The notes under the pieces: model-generated
The model's input: the letters and a program-made list of their open reading frames with translations, nothing else
What the model was told of the DNA's origin: nothing
Databases searched by the model: none
NCBI GenBank assembly: GCA_002389505.1
Contig: DGPA01000016.1
Span: forward strand, 1-27,684
Length of the DNA: 27,684 bases
DNA from: Halieaceae bacterium UBA4452
Lineage (GTDB): Bacteria; Pseudomonadota; Gammaproteobacteria; Pseudomonadales; Halieaceae
Direction: 5' to 3'
In this document: positions 14,921 through 22,739 of the stretch, in pieces
How the letters are laid out: every line of letters starts with the position of its first letter
Position numbering within the stretch: the first letter of the stretch is position 1
Translations under genes and position numbers: made by a program

Positions 14921-15340
14921 ATGCTTTGGGTCCAAGCGCTTCACGTTATTTTTATGGTTTGCTGGTTCGCAGGGCTGTTCTACTTGCCACGCATTTTTGT
15001 CTATTACGCCCAAGCGAATGACGCCAGCACTAAGGCGACCCTCGCTACGATGGCCCGTAAACTGTTTACGTTCGTCTCACCCTTCATGGTGTTGACCGTT
15101 ATTTTTGGTATCTGGCGCTTGAGTTATCAGGTCGATTACTATTTATCGGCCAGCTGGATGCATGCCAAACTGGCCGGAGTGGCCTTGCTGATCGCCTATC
15201 ATGTCCAATGCGGTATCTACATGGGTCGAATCAACCGCGGCGAAGACAACAAAACCCACGTGTTTTACCGCTTTTTTAATGAAGTGCCGGTCTTGTTTTT
15301 ATTTGCGATAATTATTCTTGTCTACACTAGACCCTTTTAA
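14921..15340 (+). CDS. hemJ: Protoporphyrinogen oxidase HemJ
   Basis: A 139-residue inner-membrane protein with four hydrophobic helices that oxidises protoporphyrinogen IX to protoporphyrin IX. It begins MLWVQALHVIFMVCWFAG, then LFYLPRIFVYYAQA, with the conserved His in helix 1 and the FAGLFYLPR motif; the later SWMHAKLAGVALLIAYH carries the conserved HxKL motif and the C-terminus FFNEVPVLFLFAIIILVYTRPF is typical. ATG at 14921 is preceded by GAGG and gives the family N-terminus; an upstream in-frame ATG at 14888 would add MYTVSFYTEVV, which the family lacks. Clustering with hemL and hemB supports the heme role. The gene is divergent from argC. Confidence 0.9.
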   Translation: MLWVQALHVIFMVCWFAGLFYLPRIFVYYAQANDASTKATLATMARKLFTFVSPFMVLTVIFGIWRLSYQVDYYLSASWMHAKLAGVALLIAYHVQCGIYMGRINRGEDNKTHVFYRFFNEVPVLFLFAIIILVYTRPF

Positions 15341-15441
15341 TTTGGGCGTGAGAGTTGCCGTCAAAGAAAAGCATTTGCCTAGCAGCAGATGCGCGGCAGC
15401 CCACCACCTGCGATAATCACAGTCCCATTTGAGCCAGACGT

Positions 15442-16728
15442 ATGACCATGACCCGATCAGAAGAACTGTTTGAACGCGCAAAAAAAACCATCCCTGGCGG
15501 GGTTAACTCACCAGTTCGAGCCTTCAAGGCGGTCGGTGGCACCCCGCGCTTTATGGAGCGCAGCGACGGGGCCTATATCTTTGACGTCGACGGCCATCGC
15601 TATATTGACTACGTCTTATCCTGGGGCCCTATGATCATGGGCCATAATCACCCGGAGGTCCGTGAAGCAGTCATTAAAGCCGCCGAAACAGGCCTGAGCT
15701 TTGGCTGCCCCACCGAAATTGAGTGCGACCTAGCAGAAACTATCTGTCGGTACGTGCCCAGTATTGACCTACTGCGGATGACCAGTTCGGGCACTGAAGC
15801 CACAATGAGCGCTATTCGTCTAGCTCGAGGGGCGACCGGTCGAGATAAGATTATTAAATTTGAGGGTTGCTACCACGGCCACTCAGATTCGCTACTGATT
15901 AAAGCGGGCTCCGGCGCGCTCACCTTTGGCGTGCCCAGCTCTCCCGGCGTGCCCGAAGTACTGGCGCAACACACCGTCACGCTGCCATTTAATGACATAG
16001 CCGCACTCGAGCAAGCCTTTACAGAGCTGGGTGATGACGTCGCCTGCGTGATTACTGAGCCAGTCACTGGCAACATGAACTGTATTTTGCCCGAACCAGG
16101 GTTCCTTGAGGCCATGCGCGCACTGTGTAGCAAGCACGACAGCGTGCTCATTTTTGATGAGGTCATGACGGGCTTTCGCTTTGGCACCCAGTGTGCGCAG
16201 GGATGGCTAGGCATCACACCCGATTTGACTTGCTTCGGCAAAGTCATTGGGGGTGGCATGCCCGTCGGTGCATTTGGCGGTCGTCGGGACATTATGGAAC
16301 ACATTTCACCCCTCGGTCCGGTATATCAAGCGGGCACACTGTCGGGTAATCCTGTGGCCATGGCCGCGGGCCTGACCACCATGAACATTATTGGTCGCGC
16401 GGGGTTCTACGATACCCCTTTTCGTCATACCGCCGAGCTGTGTCTCGGTCTGCAGGCAGCGGCCGATAAAGCCGGCGTGCCGTATACCACCAACCATGCG
16501 GGCACCATGTTTGGTGGGTTTTTTACCGAAGAGAATAAGGTGGTGAACTACCAACAGGTGATCAGCGCAAATAATGACGCCTTTAATCGCTTTTTCCATT
16601 TGATGCTGAACTCGGGTGTCTACTTAGCCCCGGCATCCTTTGAGGCGGGGTTTATGTCAAGCGCGCACAGCGATGATGATATTGCCGCCACCCTTAGCCA
16701 CGCTGAAGCGGCCTTTGCTGCACTGTAG
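15442..16728 (+). CDS. hemL: Glutamate-1-semialdehyde 2,1-aminomutase
   Basis: A 428-residue PLP enzyme that converts glutamate-1-semialdehyde to 5-aminolevulinate in the C5 heme pathway. Motifs: SEELFERAKKTIPGGVNSPV, SWGPMIMGHNHP, SSGTEATMSAIRLARG, KFEGCYHGHSD, LIFDEVMTGFR, and the Schiff-base Lys267 in CFGKVIGGGMPVGAFGG. The family's C-terminal YLAPASFEAGFMSSAHSD is present. Length agrees with the family (426-430). Two in-frame ATGs (15442 and 15448) are possible; no strong ribosome binding site separates them. About 100 bp separates it from hemJ; hemB follows after 10 bp, so hemL-hemB are one unit. Confidence 0.97.
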   Translation: MTMTRSEELFERAKKTIPGGVNSPVRAFKAVGGTPRFMERSDGAYIFDVDGHRYIDYVLSWGPMIMGHNHPEVREAVIKAAETGLSFGCPTEIECDLAETICRYVPSIDLLRMTSSGTEATMSAIRLARGATGRDKIIKFEGCYHGHSDSLLIKAGSGALTFGVPSSPGVPEVLAQHTVTLPFNDIAALEQAFTELGDDVACVITEPVTGNMNCILPEPGFLEAMRALCSKHDSVLIFDEVMTGFRFGTQCAQGWLGITPDLTCFGKVIGGGMPVGAFGGRRDIMEHISPLGPVYQAGTLSGNPVAMAAGLTTMNIIGRAGFYDTPFRHTAELCLGLQAAADKAGVPYTTNHAGTMFGGFFTEENKVVNYQQVISANNDAFNRFFHLMLNSGVYLAPASFEAGFMSSAHSDDDIAATLSHAEAAFAAL

Positions 16729-16738
16729 GGGATTGACT

Positions 16739-17746
16739 ATGACTGGCACTCACCGAGGACCCTTTCCCAATACCCGTATGCGCAGGCTGCGGGCAACGCC
16801 CTTCGCCCGAGCGCTGGTGTCTGAAAATACGCTGACCGCAGCGGATTTGATTTATCCGGTTTTCGTATTAGAGGGCGAAAATCAGCGCGAAGCAGTCCCG
16901 TCCATGCCCGGGGTTGAGCGTTTATCCATCGATCTTTTGTGCCAATTAGGCACCGAGGCCGTGGCCCTTGGTATCCCCATGTTTGCTTTATTTCCGGTGG
17001 TGGGTCCAGCACAAAAGTCGTTGTTAGCGGAGGCGTCTTGGGATCCTACGGGTTTAGTTCAACGCGCCGTTCAGGCCCTAAAAACGACGTGTCCAGAGCT
17101 TGGCGTCATGACCGATGTCGCACTCGACCCCTACACCACCCACGGACAGGACGGCATAATTGACGACACGGGGTATGTGCTCAATGACACCACCACCGAG
17201 GCGTTGGTTAAGCAAGCCCTATCGCACGCGGCGGCGGGGGCTGACTGTGTCGCACCCTCGGACATGATGGACGGCCGTATCGGCGCTATTCGCGCCGCCC
17301 TTGAAGCCCATTTACAGGTCAATACCCTGATTATGGCGTATTCCGCTAAATATGCCTCGAGCTACTATGGGCCGTTTCGGGATGCAGTTGGATCGGCGGG
17401 TAATCTAAAAGGCGGTGACAAGAAAACCTATCAACAGGATCCAGCCAATCTGAACGAGGCCATCCACGAATGCGCGCTCGATCTTCAAGAGGGGGCCGAC
17501 ATGATCATGGTCAAACCCGGCATGCCGTATCTCGATGTTGTTCGTCGGGTCAAGGACGAGCTGAAAGCCCCCACCTTTGCTTACCAGGTCAGCGGTGAGT
17601 ACGCCATGCATCAGGCAGCGTTTGCCAATGGTTGGCTCGATCGAGAGGCGGTAATGCTGGAGTCATTGCTTGCCTTCAAGCGGGCTGGCGCCGACGGTAT
17701 CTTGACTTATTTCGCCATGGACGCGGCGCGCCTACTGGGGCGTTAG
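16739..17746 (+). CDS. hemB: Delta-aminolevulinic acid dehydratase (porphobilinogen synthase)
   Basis: A 335-residue cytosolic enzyme condensing two 5-aminolevulinates to porphobilinogen. The two active-site lysines are present: Lys204 in AYSAKYASSYYGPFRDA and Lys259 in DMIMVKPGMPYLD. The segment DVALDPYTTHGQDGI has Asp where zinc enzymes carry cysteines, so it is of the Mg-dependent type seen in Pseudomonas. Starting at ATG 16739 gives MTGTHRGPFPNTRMRRLR with a GGGG box (AGGGG) upstream and the usual length; an earlier in-frame ATG at 16640 lies inside hemL and is rejected. It is 10 bp after hemL, consistent with coexpression; the next gene begins about 80 bp downstream. Confidence 0.97.
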   Translation: MTGTHRGPFPNTRMRRLRATPFARALVSENTLTAADLIYPVFVLEGENQREAVPSMPGVERLSIDLLCQLGTEAVALGIPMFALFPVVGPAQKSLLAEASWDPTGLVQRAVQALKTTCPELGVMTDVALDPYTTHGQDGIIDDTGYVLNDTTTEALVKQALSHAAAGADCVAPSDMMDGRIGAIRAALEAHLQVNTLIMAYSAKYASSYYGPFRDAVGSAGNLKGGDKKTYQQDPANLNEAIHECALDLQEGADMIMVKPGMPYLDVVRRVKDELKAPTFAYQVSGEYAMHQAAFANGWLDREAVMLESLLAFKRAGADGILTYFAMDAARLLGR

Positions 17747-17828
17747 TGGTTCGAGATTGAGCGCCAGAGTGAAAGCGTTGATCCTCGCGGAATCCGGTAA
17801 ATACCGCGTAGCGAAGTTTTTAAGCGAT

Positions 17829-18497
17829 ATGACTCGCAGATCACTACGGCACCTGATCGTGCTGACATTGTGTTGCCTGGGCAATGCCAGCGATGCTAGC
17901 GATGCAGCCCCTGATGAGTGCAGCTGTCTATGGCAGGGCAGTTTCTCTGATGTCGCCGCGACCCGTGACCTCACCGTACTTGGCACCGTCATCCAAGTAA
18001 AAGGCAACGCGGTGGATATACGCGTCGAGAGCACCTTGCTGGGTGAGACCTGGCAGGAGACGATGAGAGTGTGGATGAAAACCGCTCATTACTGCCGCCC
18101 TAACGCGGATAACTTCCCGATCGATAGTCGCTGGGTGATGGCTCTTGATCAGATCACCGTGGTCCCTGACAACGGCTTCAACCCCTCTACTCCCAACATC
18201 AGCTATGGACGACAGTACGATTACACGCTATCGAGCTGCGGTGGCTATTTTTTGCAAGTCACCGGCGATGCCGTTATTGGCAACCTCGTGCCCGCCATGC
18301 CTCGCTGGGAGTATGCGCCAAAGATGACCGCGGTATTGATTGACCTAATCAGCGCTTATCTCGCGGGCCAGATAGGTGCCGACGTCCTAACAGAGGCCAG
18401 TCGAGCAGACCCCAAAGCTCGGGAGTTAATGCTCGATACCCGCAGCTTCCTCAGAGGCCAGGATCAATGGCTAGAGCAAGAGGACGGCGGCGATTAG
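17829..18497 (+). CDS. Secreted protein of unknown function with TIMP/NTR-like N-terminus
   Basis: A 222-residue protein with a signal peptide (MTRRSLRHLIVLTLCCLG, then NASDASDA) that should be exported. The mature part starts with an ECSCLW motif followed by SDVAATRDLTVLGTVIQVKG and a VDIRVESTLLG strand; this Cys-x-Cys start with a following V-x-G-x-V strand resembles TIMP/NTR-type OB-fold domains, but the match is only by eye. Cysteines beyond CSC (HYC, SSC) suggest disulfides. An upstream in-frame TTG at 17757 is possible but would bury the signal peptide, so ATG 17829 is preferred. It lies downstream of hemB and its stop overlaps the stop of the convergent Nudix gene by 4 nt. Function unknown; no heme-binding motif such as CxxCH is present. 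Confidence 0.72.
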   Translation: MTRRSLRHLIVLTLCCLGNASDASDAAPDECSCLWQGSFSDVAATRDLTVLGTVIQVKGNAVDIRVESTLLGETWQETMRVWMKTAHYCRPNADNFPIDSRWVMALDQITVVPDNGFNPSTPNISYGRQYDYTLSSCGGYFLQVTGDAVIGNLVPAMPRWEYAPKMTAVLIDLISAYLAGQIGADVLTEASRADPKARELMLDTRSFLRGQDQWLEQEDGGD

Positions 18498-19078
18498 CGC
18501 TCCGCTGCCTGCATGAGCTCGTCGAGCATCATCAGCGATAGGCCCCAAATACGGTGGCCCTCAAACTCATAGGAGTCAGACTCAATGTCTCGGTTCTGCC
18601 ACTGCCACTTTAACGGTATCCGATTGCTACGATCGAGCAGAAAGTGCATGGGCACCCATACCACGCCATCCACTTCGTGATTCGGCGTCATGGCTGGCAC
18701 TGTCTTGAGTTCAAAAACGAACGGTGTGACCAGCAACTCGGGACGATCGGGTCGCCAACCGGTATTCACTTCGCCCAGCTCACAGACCAACTCGGCACAT
18801 TGGTTTAAATCAACCCCCAGCTCTTCGTGCGTCTCTCGCTTAGCGCAGGCCAAATTGGTCGTATCGGCGTTATCGCGTCGTCCTCCGGGAAAACCCATAT
18901 GGCCTGACCAAGGGTCGCCAGCGCGTTCAGCGCGCCGAATCATCAACAAACACACGTCACCGTTGATACTGGCCAGTGAAATAGCCACCGCCGCTTTTTT
19001 CTCAACGACACCATAATCATTAATAGGTTTACGGTGCCGCCTTAGCCGTGGAATGAGTTGTGGTAAAACAATGGACAT
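18494..19078 (-). CDS. Nudix hydrolase (CoA pyrophosphatase-like)
   Basis: A 194-residue Nudix protein. The sequence LLMIRRAERAGDPWSGHMGF (residues 45-63 region) precedes the box GGRRDNADTTNLACAKRE, then THEELGVD, i.e. Nudix box at about 65-90 with Arg81, Glu82, Glu85 and Glu86. The RRAxxxGDPWSGHMxFPGGR pattern is seen in the Nudix group annotated as CoA pyrophosphatases, which split CoA or other nucleoside diphosphate derivatives; the real substrate is unproven. Later motifs VTPFVFEL, VDGVVWVPMHFLLD and HRIWGLSLMML agree with that group. The ATG at 19078 begins MSIVLPQLIPRLRRHR. It converges on the secreted protein at 17829-18497. Confidence 0.87.
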   Translation of the reverse strand: MSIVLPQLIPRLRRHRKPINDYGVVEKKAAVAISLASINGDVCLLMIRRAERAGDPWSGHMGFPGGRRDNADTTNLACAKRETHEELGVDLNQCAELVCELGEVNTGWRPDRPELLVTPFVFELKTVPAMTPNHEVDGVVWVPMHFLLDRSNRIPLKWQWQNRDIESDSYEFEGHRIWGLSLMMLDELMQAAER

Positions 19079-19559
19079 AATTCTTCCCGCAGCAACAGAG
19101 AACTCCTCGGACCACCCTGGCAGATCGGCACCGCAATGCAGGCACGGGGAAAGGCAGCCGCTAGTTTACTACAGCAACGCCATGAGGGCGGCGCATAGAG
19201 ACAATTTTTTAGCGCGTCGTCGCCCCTGAACCGGTCCGGCACTCAGGTAGGCCAGGAGCGATATCCGTCGAGCTGCCCTGCTCGCCACCAGCGGTTGGCC
19301 AATGTGCCCGGTTATTTTCTCGGCTATGACTCAGCTTATAGGGCACGGGTTCAGGTATGATATGGGGCAAACCACCATCGTCTCCACGCCTGCGACGTAG
19401 AAGCGATGGCATGACTGGGACACCCATCATGTTGTGACTACACCGGCGCGGTTCGGACGCGGAGCGCTAACCCTTATAATGGCGTCATTGAGCATCGACT
19501 GTTTACCGCCAAGTGCACCCAAAACTGGCGTTATTTATCAGCAAAAAGGAGATAACGAG
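19079..19559. other. Intergenic region with promoter and possible decayed reading frame
   Basis: About 480 bp between the divergent Nudix and adenosine kinase genes. It carries a promoter-like element at 19452-19480. On the plus strand a frame from 19301 reads NVPGYFLGYDSAYRARVQV, stops at TGA 19358-19360, and continues in frame as YGANHHRLHACDVEAMA to TGA 19412-19414; this looks mildly protein-like but has no start and may be chance. No RNA gene or repeat was seen. Confidence 0.3.
19452..19480 (+). promoter_or_regulatory. Probable sigma-70 promoter of the adenosine kinase gene
   Basis: A perfect TATAAT at 19475-19480 with TTCGGA at 19452-19457 exactly 17 bp upstream; the -35 matches consensus at three of six positions. 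Transcription near 19487 would give a 5' leader of about 70 nt to the GTG at 19560, and would place the in-frame upstream codons at 19434 outside the transcript. Confidence 0.5.
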
Positions 19560-20561
19560 GTGAAGAAATATGCGGCCTACGCCATTGGTGCTGCGCTCGT
19601 CGATACTGAGATCACCGTCAGTGACCATGAATTAGCCTCTCTTGGCGTTGACAAGGGTATGATGACACTGGTCGACGAAGCCCAGCAGGCGGCGCTGCTG
19701 GAGCAACTTTCTGACCACCTCATCCAGGCCAGCCACGCGTCAGGTGGAAGCGCTGGCAATAGTATGATCGCGACGGCACTATTTGGCGCACCCACCTTTA
19801 TGAGCTGTAAAGTCGCTGATGATGGCGATGGCGATATTTATGTGCGGGATCTGGAGGCGTCGGGGGTTGGCCATAGTCTGGGTGACAAGCGAGGCAAAGG
19901 CACGACCGGCAAATGTCTTGTACTTATTACCCCGGACGCTGAGCGCAGCTTAAATACTTATCTGGGTGTCTCGGAAAACCTGTCAACCGCCGAGGTCGAC
20001 GAAGCGGCCATCCAAGACTCAGACTGGGTTTATTTAGAAGGTTATTTAGTCACATCGCCCACAGGCCATGCCGCTGCGGTTAAAACCCGAGTAATAGCTG
20101 AGCAGCACGGGGTCAATACCGCGGTAAGTTTCTCAGATCCGGGCATGGTGCAGTTTTTTCGTGACCAACTGACAACCATGATAGGTGAGCGCGTTGACCT
20201 GGTATTTTGCAATGAAGCCGAGGCACTGGAATGGGGTCAAACCGACTCTCTAGACGAAGCGTGCGCAGCGATTAACGCCATCGCTCGTCGTTATGTGGTG
20301 ACTCTGGGCGCCCGAGGCGTCATAGTATTTGATGGGGTAGAGCGCATCACACTGGCAGCCCACACCGTAGAGGCCGTTAACACCAACGGAGCGGGGGACA
20401 TGTTTGCCGGTGCGTTCCTTTATGGCCTAGCACGCGGCGAGAGCTATAGCCGCGCGGGAGAGTTTGCCGCGCGCGCTGCGGCTGAGGTGGTAAAACACTT
20501 TGGTCCACGTTTACCACCAGCGGCCTATGGTGCTTTGAAAGACGCGTTCTTTGGCTCGTAA
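19560..20561 (+). CDS. PfkB family carbohydrate kinase, adenosine kinase type
   Basis: A 333-residue ribokinase-fold enzyme, cytosolic. The N-terminus KKYAAYAIGAALVDTEI has the PfkB-type GxxLxD start, GGSAGNSM (residues 62-69) is the substrate-side glycine motif, and AVNTNGAGDMFAGAF with catalytic Asp280 is the PfkB C-terminal signature, with Asn in place of the usual Asp in DTNGAGD. Proteobacterial proteins of this shape are annotated adenosine kinase; sugar specificity cannot be settled from sequence alone. GTG at 19560 is preferred as start because AAGGAG sits 9 bp upstream; an ATG-less extension to TTG/ATG-like codons at 19434 lies upstream of the predicted transcription start. The next gene begins 47 bp later. 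Confidence 0.88.
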   Translation: MKKYAAYAIGAALVDTEITVSDHELASLGVDKGMMTLVDEAQQAALLEQLSDHLIQASHASGGSAGNSMIATALFGAPTFMSCKVADDGDGDIYVRDLEASGVGHSLGDKRGKGTTGKCLVLITPDAERSLNTYLGVSENLSTAEVDEAAIQDSDWVYLEGYLVTSPTGHAAAVKTRVIAEQHGVNTAVSFSDPGMVQFFRDQLTTMIGERVDLVFCNEAEALEWGQTDSLDEACAAINAIARRYVVTLGARGVIVFDGVERITLAAHTVEAVNTNGAGDMFAGAFLYGLARGESYSRAGEFAARAAAEVVKHFGPRLPPAAYGALKDAFFGS

Positions 20562-20608
20562 ACGGCGCCTGCTAATGATGACATGTAACAGTAACAAGGT
20601 AGATAGTG

Positions 20609-20971
20609 ATGACTAACCAAGACATTAAACCTGCGATCAAACCCGACCCGCTCTATCAAATGCTTCGGCAAGAAGATATCGATGCGTTTAATACCCACCG
20701 CGATACCCTTGATACATCGCAGTTAAAAAGTGGCGACTACCGGGGTCGGGATTTACGCAAGCTCAACGCCCGTGGCCTAGACTTTAGTCATGCTTATTTT
20801 CGCAACACTGACTTGTCAGGTATCGATTTCAGGGAAACCAATCTCGAGGGCGCAAGCCTGCTCGATGCCAAAATTTCTGGCGTTTACTTCCCCGATGAGC
20901 TCAGTGCTGAAGAAATACGCCTGTCTCTAGAAACAGGCACTCGCTTACGTTACCAACGGGGCCAAGGATAA
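20609..20971 (+). CDS. Small pentapeptide-repeat protein
   Basis: A 120-residue protein with a central run (about residues 40-92) of pentapeptide-type repeats A(D/N)LxX: YRGRDLRKLNARGLDFSHA, YFRNTDLSGIDFRETNLEGA, SLLDAKISGVYF. Such repeats form a right-handed quadrilateral beta helix. The flanks (MTNQDIKPAIKPDPLYQML at the start and a charged C-terminal EEIRLSLETGTRLRYQRGQG) are helical. No signal peptide is present, so it is probably cytosolic. GTG at 20606 or ATG at 20609 may be used; AAGG lies about 10 bp upstream of the latter. It is 5 bp before dsbD. Role unknown. Confidence 0.85.
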   Translation: MTNQDIKPAIKPDPLYQMLRQEDIDAFNTHRDTLDTSQLKSGDYRGRDLRKLNARGLDFSHAYFRNTDLSGIDFRETNLEGASLLDAKISGVYFPDELSAEEIRLSLETGTRLRYQRGQG

Positions 20972-20976
20972 ACGCT

Positions 20977-22716
20977 GTGCTCAGAATGCGTGTTGCCAGT
21001 GTGCTAATAGCAACGTTGCTGCCGCTACTGGCTGTCGGCCAAATTGACCTCAGTAGTTTTCAGCAGTCAACGCCTGACTTCCTGCCCGTTGAGGAGGCTT
21101 ATCAACTTGAAGTCGAGCGCATTGACCAGAAAACCATCCGGCTGTACTGGCAGATCACCGATGGCTACTACCTCTATCAGCATCAATTCAAGGTAAGCCT
21201 AGAAGATCAGCAGGGGCTCGTGGGTAGCGAGCTGGTGTTCCCCGAAGCCCAACAAAAGGTTGATGAGTTTTTTGGTGACGTCCAAGTCTACTACCACAGT
21301 GCCGACCTACGAATCCTCACCGAGCGATCATTTGGTATAGGAAAGCTCACCATCACCTCCCAGGGCTGCGCTGATGCAGGGCTTTGCTATCCCCCTCATA
21401 CCGACGTGTTCTCCATCAGTTCGGCATTGGGAAGCGTCGATCGGGCCCCACCGACCTCCCTTGGAGCACCAGTGGCAGGGCCAGGACCTACCTCTGTAAG
21501 CACTCAAGGGACGACCATAACCGCACTAGTCAGCGCCTTATTTTTTGCCTTCCTTGGGGGCATCATCCTCAACGCCATGCCCTGTGTATTCCCTATTTTA
21601 TCGTTAAAAGTTCTCGGCTTTGCAACCGGTGATCCCGCCCAGCACCATCGTCATACCTGGTGGTACTTCGCCGGGGTCGTCATCAGTTTCGTCGCCATTG
21701 CCGGGCTGCTCATCAGCCTACAGAATGCTGGACAACTCATTGGCTGGGGTTTCCAGCTGCAATCGCCCGGATTCATCATCGGGCTGGCCTATTTGTTTAC
21801 TGCCATGGCGCTGTCTCTTTCGGGCGTCGTTCATTTTGGCTCGGGTCTAATGAACTTGGGGGGGACGTTAGCAGGTCAAGGGGGCAGCAAAGGTAGCTTT
21901 TTCACCGGTGTTCTGGGGGTCGTGGTGGCGAGCCCCTGTACCGCACCGTTTATGGGCTCAGCCTTGGGCTTCGCGTTTACCCAACCGCCCATTATCGCCT
22001 TAACCATCTTTGCGGCACTCGGGGTAGGAATGGCGTTCCCTATGGTTCTACTGAGTTACAGTACGAGCGCACGTCAGTGGCTGCCAAAGCCCGGGCCGTG
22101 GATGGAGACTCTGAAAGAATTGCTAGCGTTTCCGCTTTACGCCACCGCGGTATGGTTACTCTGGATAGCAGGAAAGCAGGCCGGCATTGACACCATGGCA
22201 TCGGCGCTGGGTGGACTCATACTGCTCGCGCTTGGACTGTACCTTTATCGCGGGGGGGTTGCCCGTCGAACCATGGCTATTATCTGTATCGGTACGGCCA
22301 TCGCCATGGCCACTTATCGAGGGGTTTCAGACTCGTCGACCGCTGCTGGCCTGCGACATGCGGGTACGGTCAACTGGTCAATGGCAGCGCTGGAGGGCCT
22401 GCGCGCGGAGGGCGTGCCCGTGTTTGTTGATGTCACAGCAGACTGGTGTATTACCTGCCTCGCCAATGAACAGGCGGTACTGTTTACTGATCGAGCACGC
22501 GCGGCTTTCGACGATAGCGGCGTGGTGTACATGATTGCTGATTGGACTAAGTACGATGAGGCTATTGGTGCTTTTGTAAAAAGTCATGGTCGCAACGGCA
22601 TTCCGCTTTATGTCATGTATCCAGCCAACCCCAATGACCCCCCTGTCATACTGCCCCAGCTACTGACTCCTAGCCTGCTCGACAATGCCTTGGCAAACGT
22701 CAGTACTCGAAAATGA
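20977..22716 (+). CDS. dsbD: Thiol:disulfide interchange protein DsbD
   Basis: A 579-residue inner-membrane protein that carries electrons from cytosolic thioredoxin to periplasmic partners. The signal peptide (MLRMRVASVLIATLLPLLAVG) leads to the alpha domain with Cys131 and Cys137 in GCADAGLCYPP; the eight-helix beta domain has Cys203 in MPCVFPILSLK and Cys321 in SPCTAPFMGSALGFAF; the C-terminal thioredoxin-like gamma domain has the CxxC Cys491/Cys494 in TADWCITC. All three redox pairs are intact. Start at GTG 20977 or ATG 20986 cannot be decided from a strong ribosome binding site. It lies between the pentapeptide gene and a copper chaperone gene with which it overlaps, suggesting thiol reduction and copper delivery are linked here. 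Confidence 0.95.
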   Translation: MLRMRVASVLIATLLPLLAVGQIDLSSFQQSTPDFLPVEEAYQLEVERIDQKTIRLYWQITDGYYLYQHQFKVSLEDQQGLVGSELVFPEAQQKVDEFFGDVQVYYHSADLRILTERSFGIGKLTITSQGCADAGLCYPPHTDVFSISSALGSVDRAPPTSLGAPVAGPGPTSVSTQGTTITALVSALFFAFLGGIILNAMPCVFPILSLKVLGFATGDPAQHHRHTWWYFAGVVISFVAIAGLLISLQNAGQLIGWGFQLQSPGFIIGLAYLFTAMALSLSGVVHFGSGLMNLGGTLAGQGGSKGSFFTGVLGVVVASPCTAPFMGSALGFAFTQPPIIALTIFAALGVGMAFPMVLLSYSTSARQWLPKPGPWMETLKELLAFPLYATAVWLLWIAGKQAGIDTMASALGGLILLALGLYLYRGGVARRTMAIICIGTAIAMATYRGVSDSSTAAGLRHAGTVNWSMAALEGLRAEGVPVFVDVTADWCITCLANEQAVLFTDRARAAFDDSGVVYMIADWTKYDEAIGAFVKSHGRNGIPLYVMYPANPNDPPVILPQLLTPSLLDNALANVSTRK

Positions 22717-22739
22717 TGAATCCATCCTCAGGAGATAAT

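Noticed and set aside
15870..16304. 144-residue minus-strand ORF opposite hemL
   Set aside because: Antisense shadow of a fully conserved hemL; Pro/Ser-rich, no motif, no ribosome binding site.
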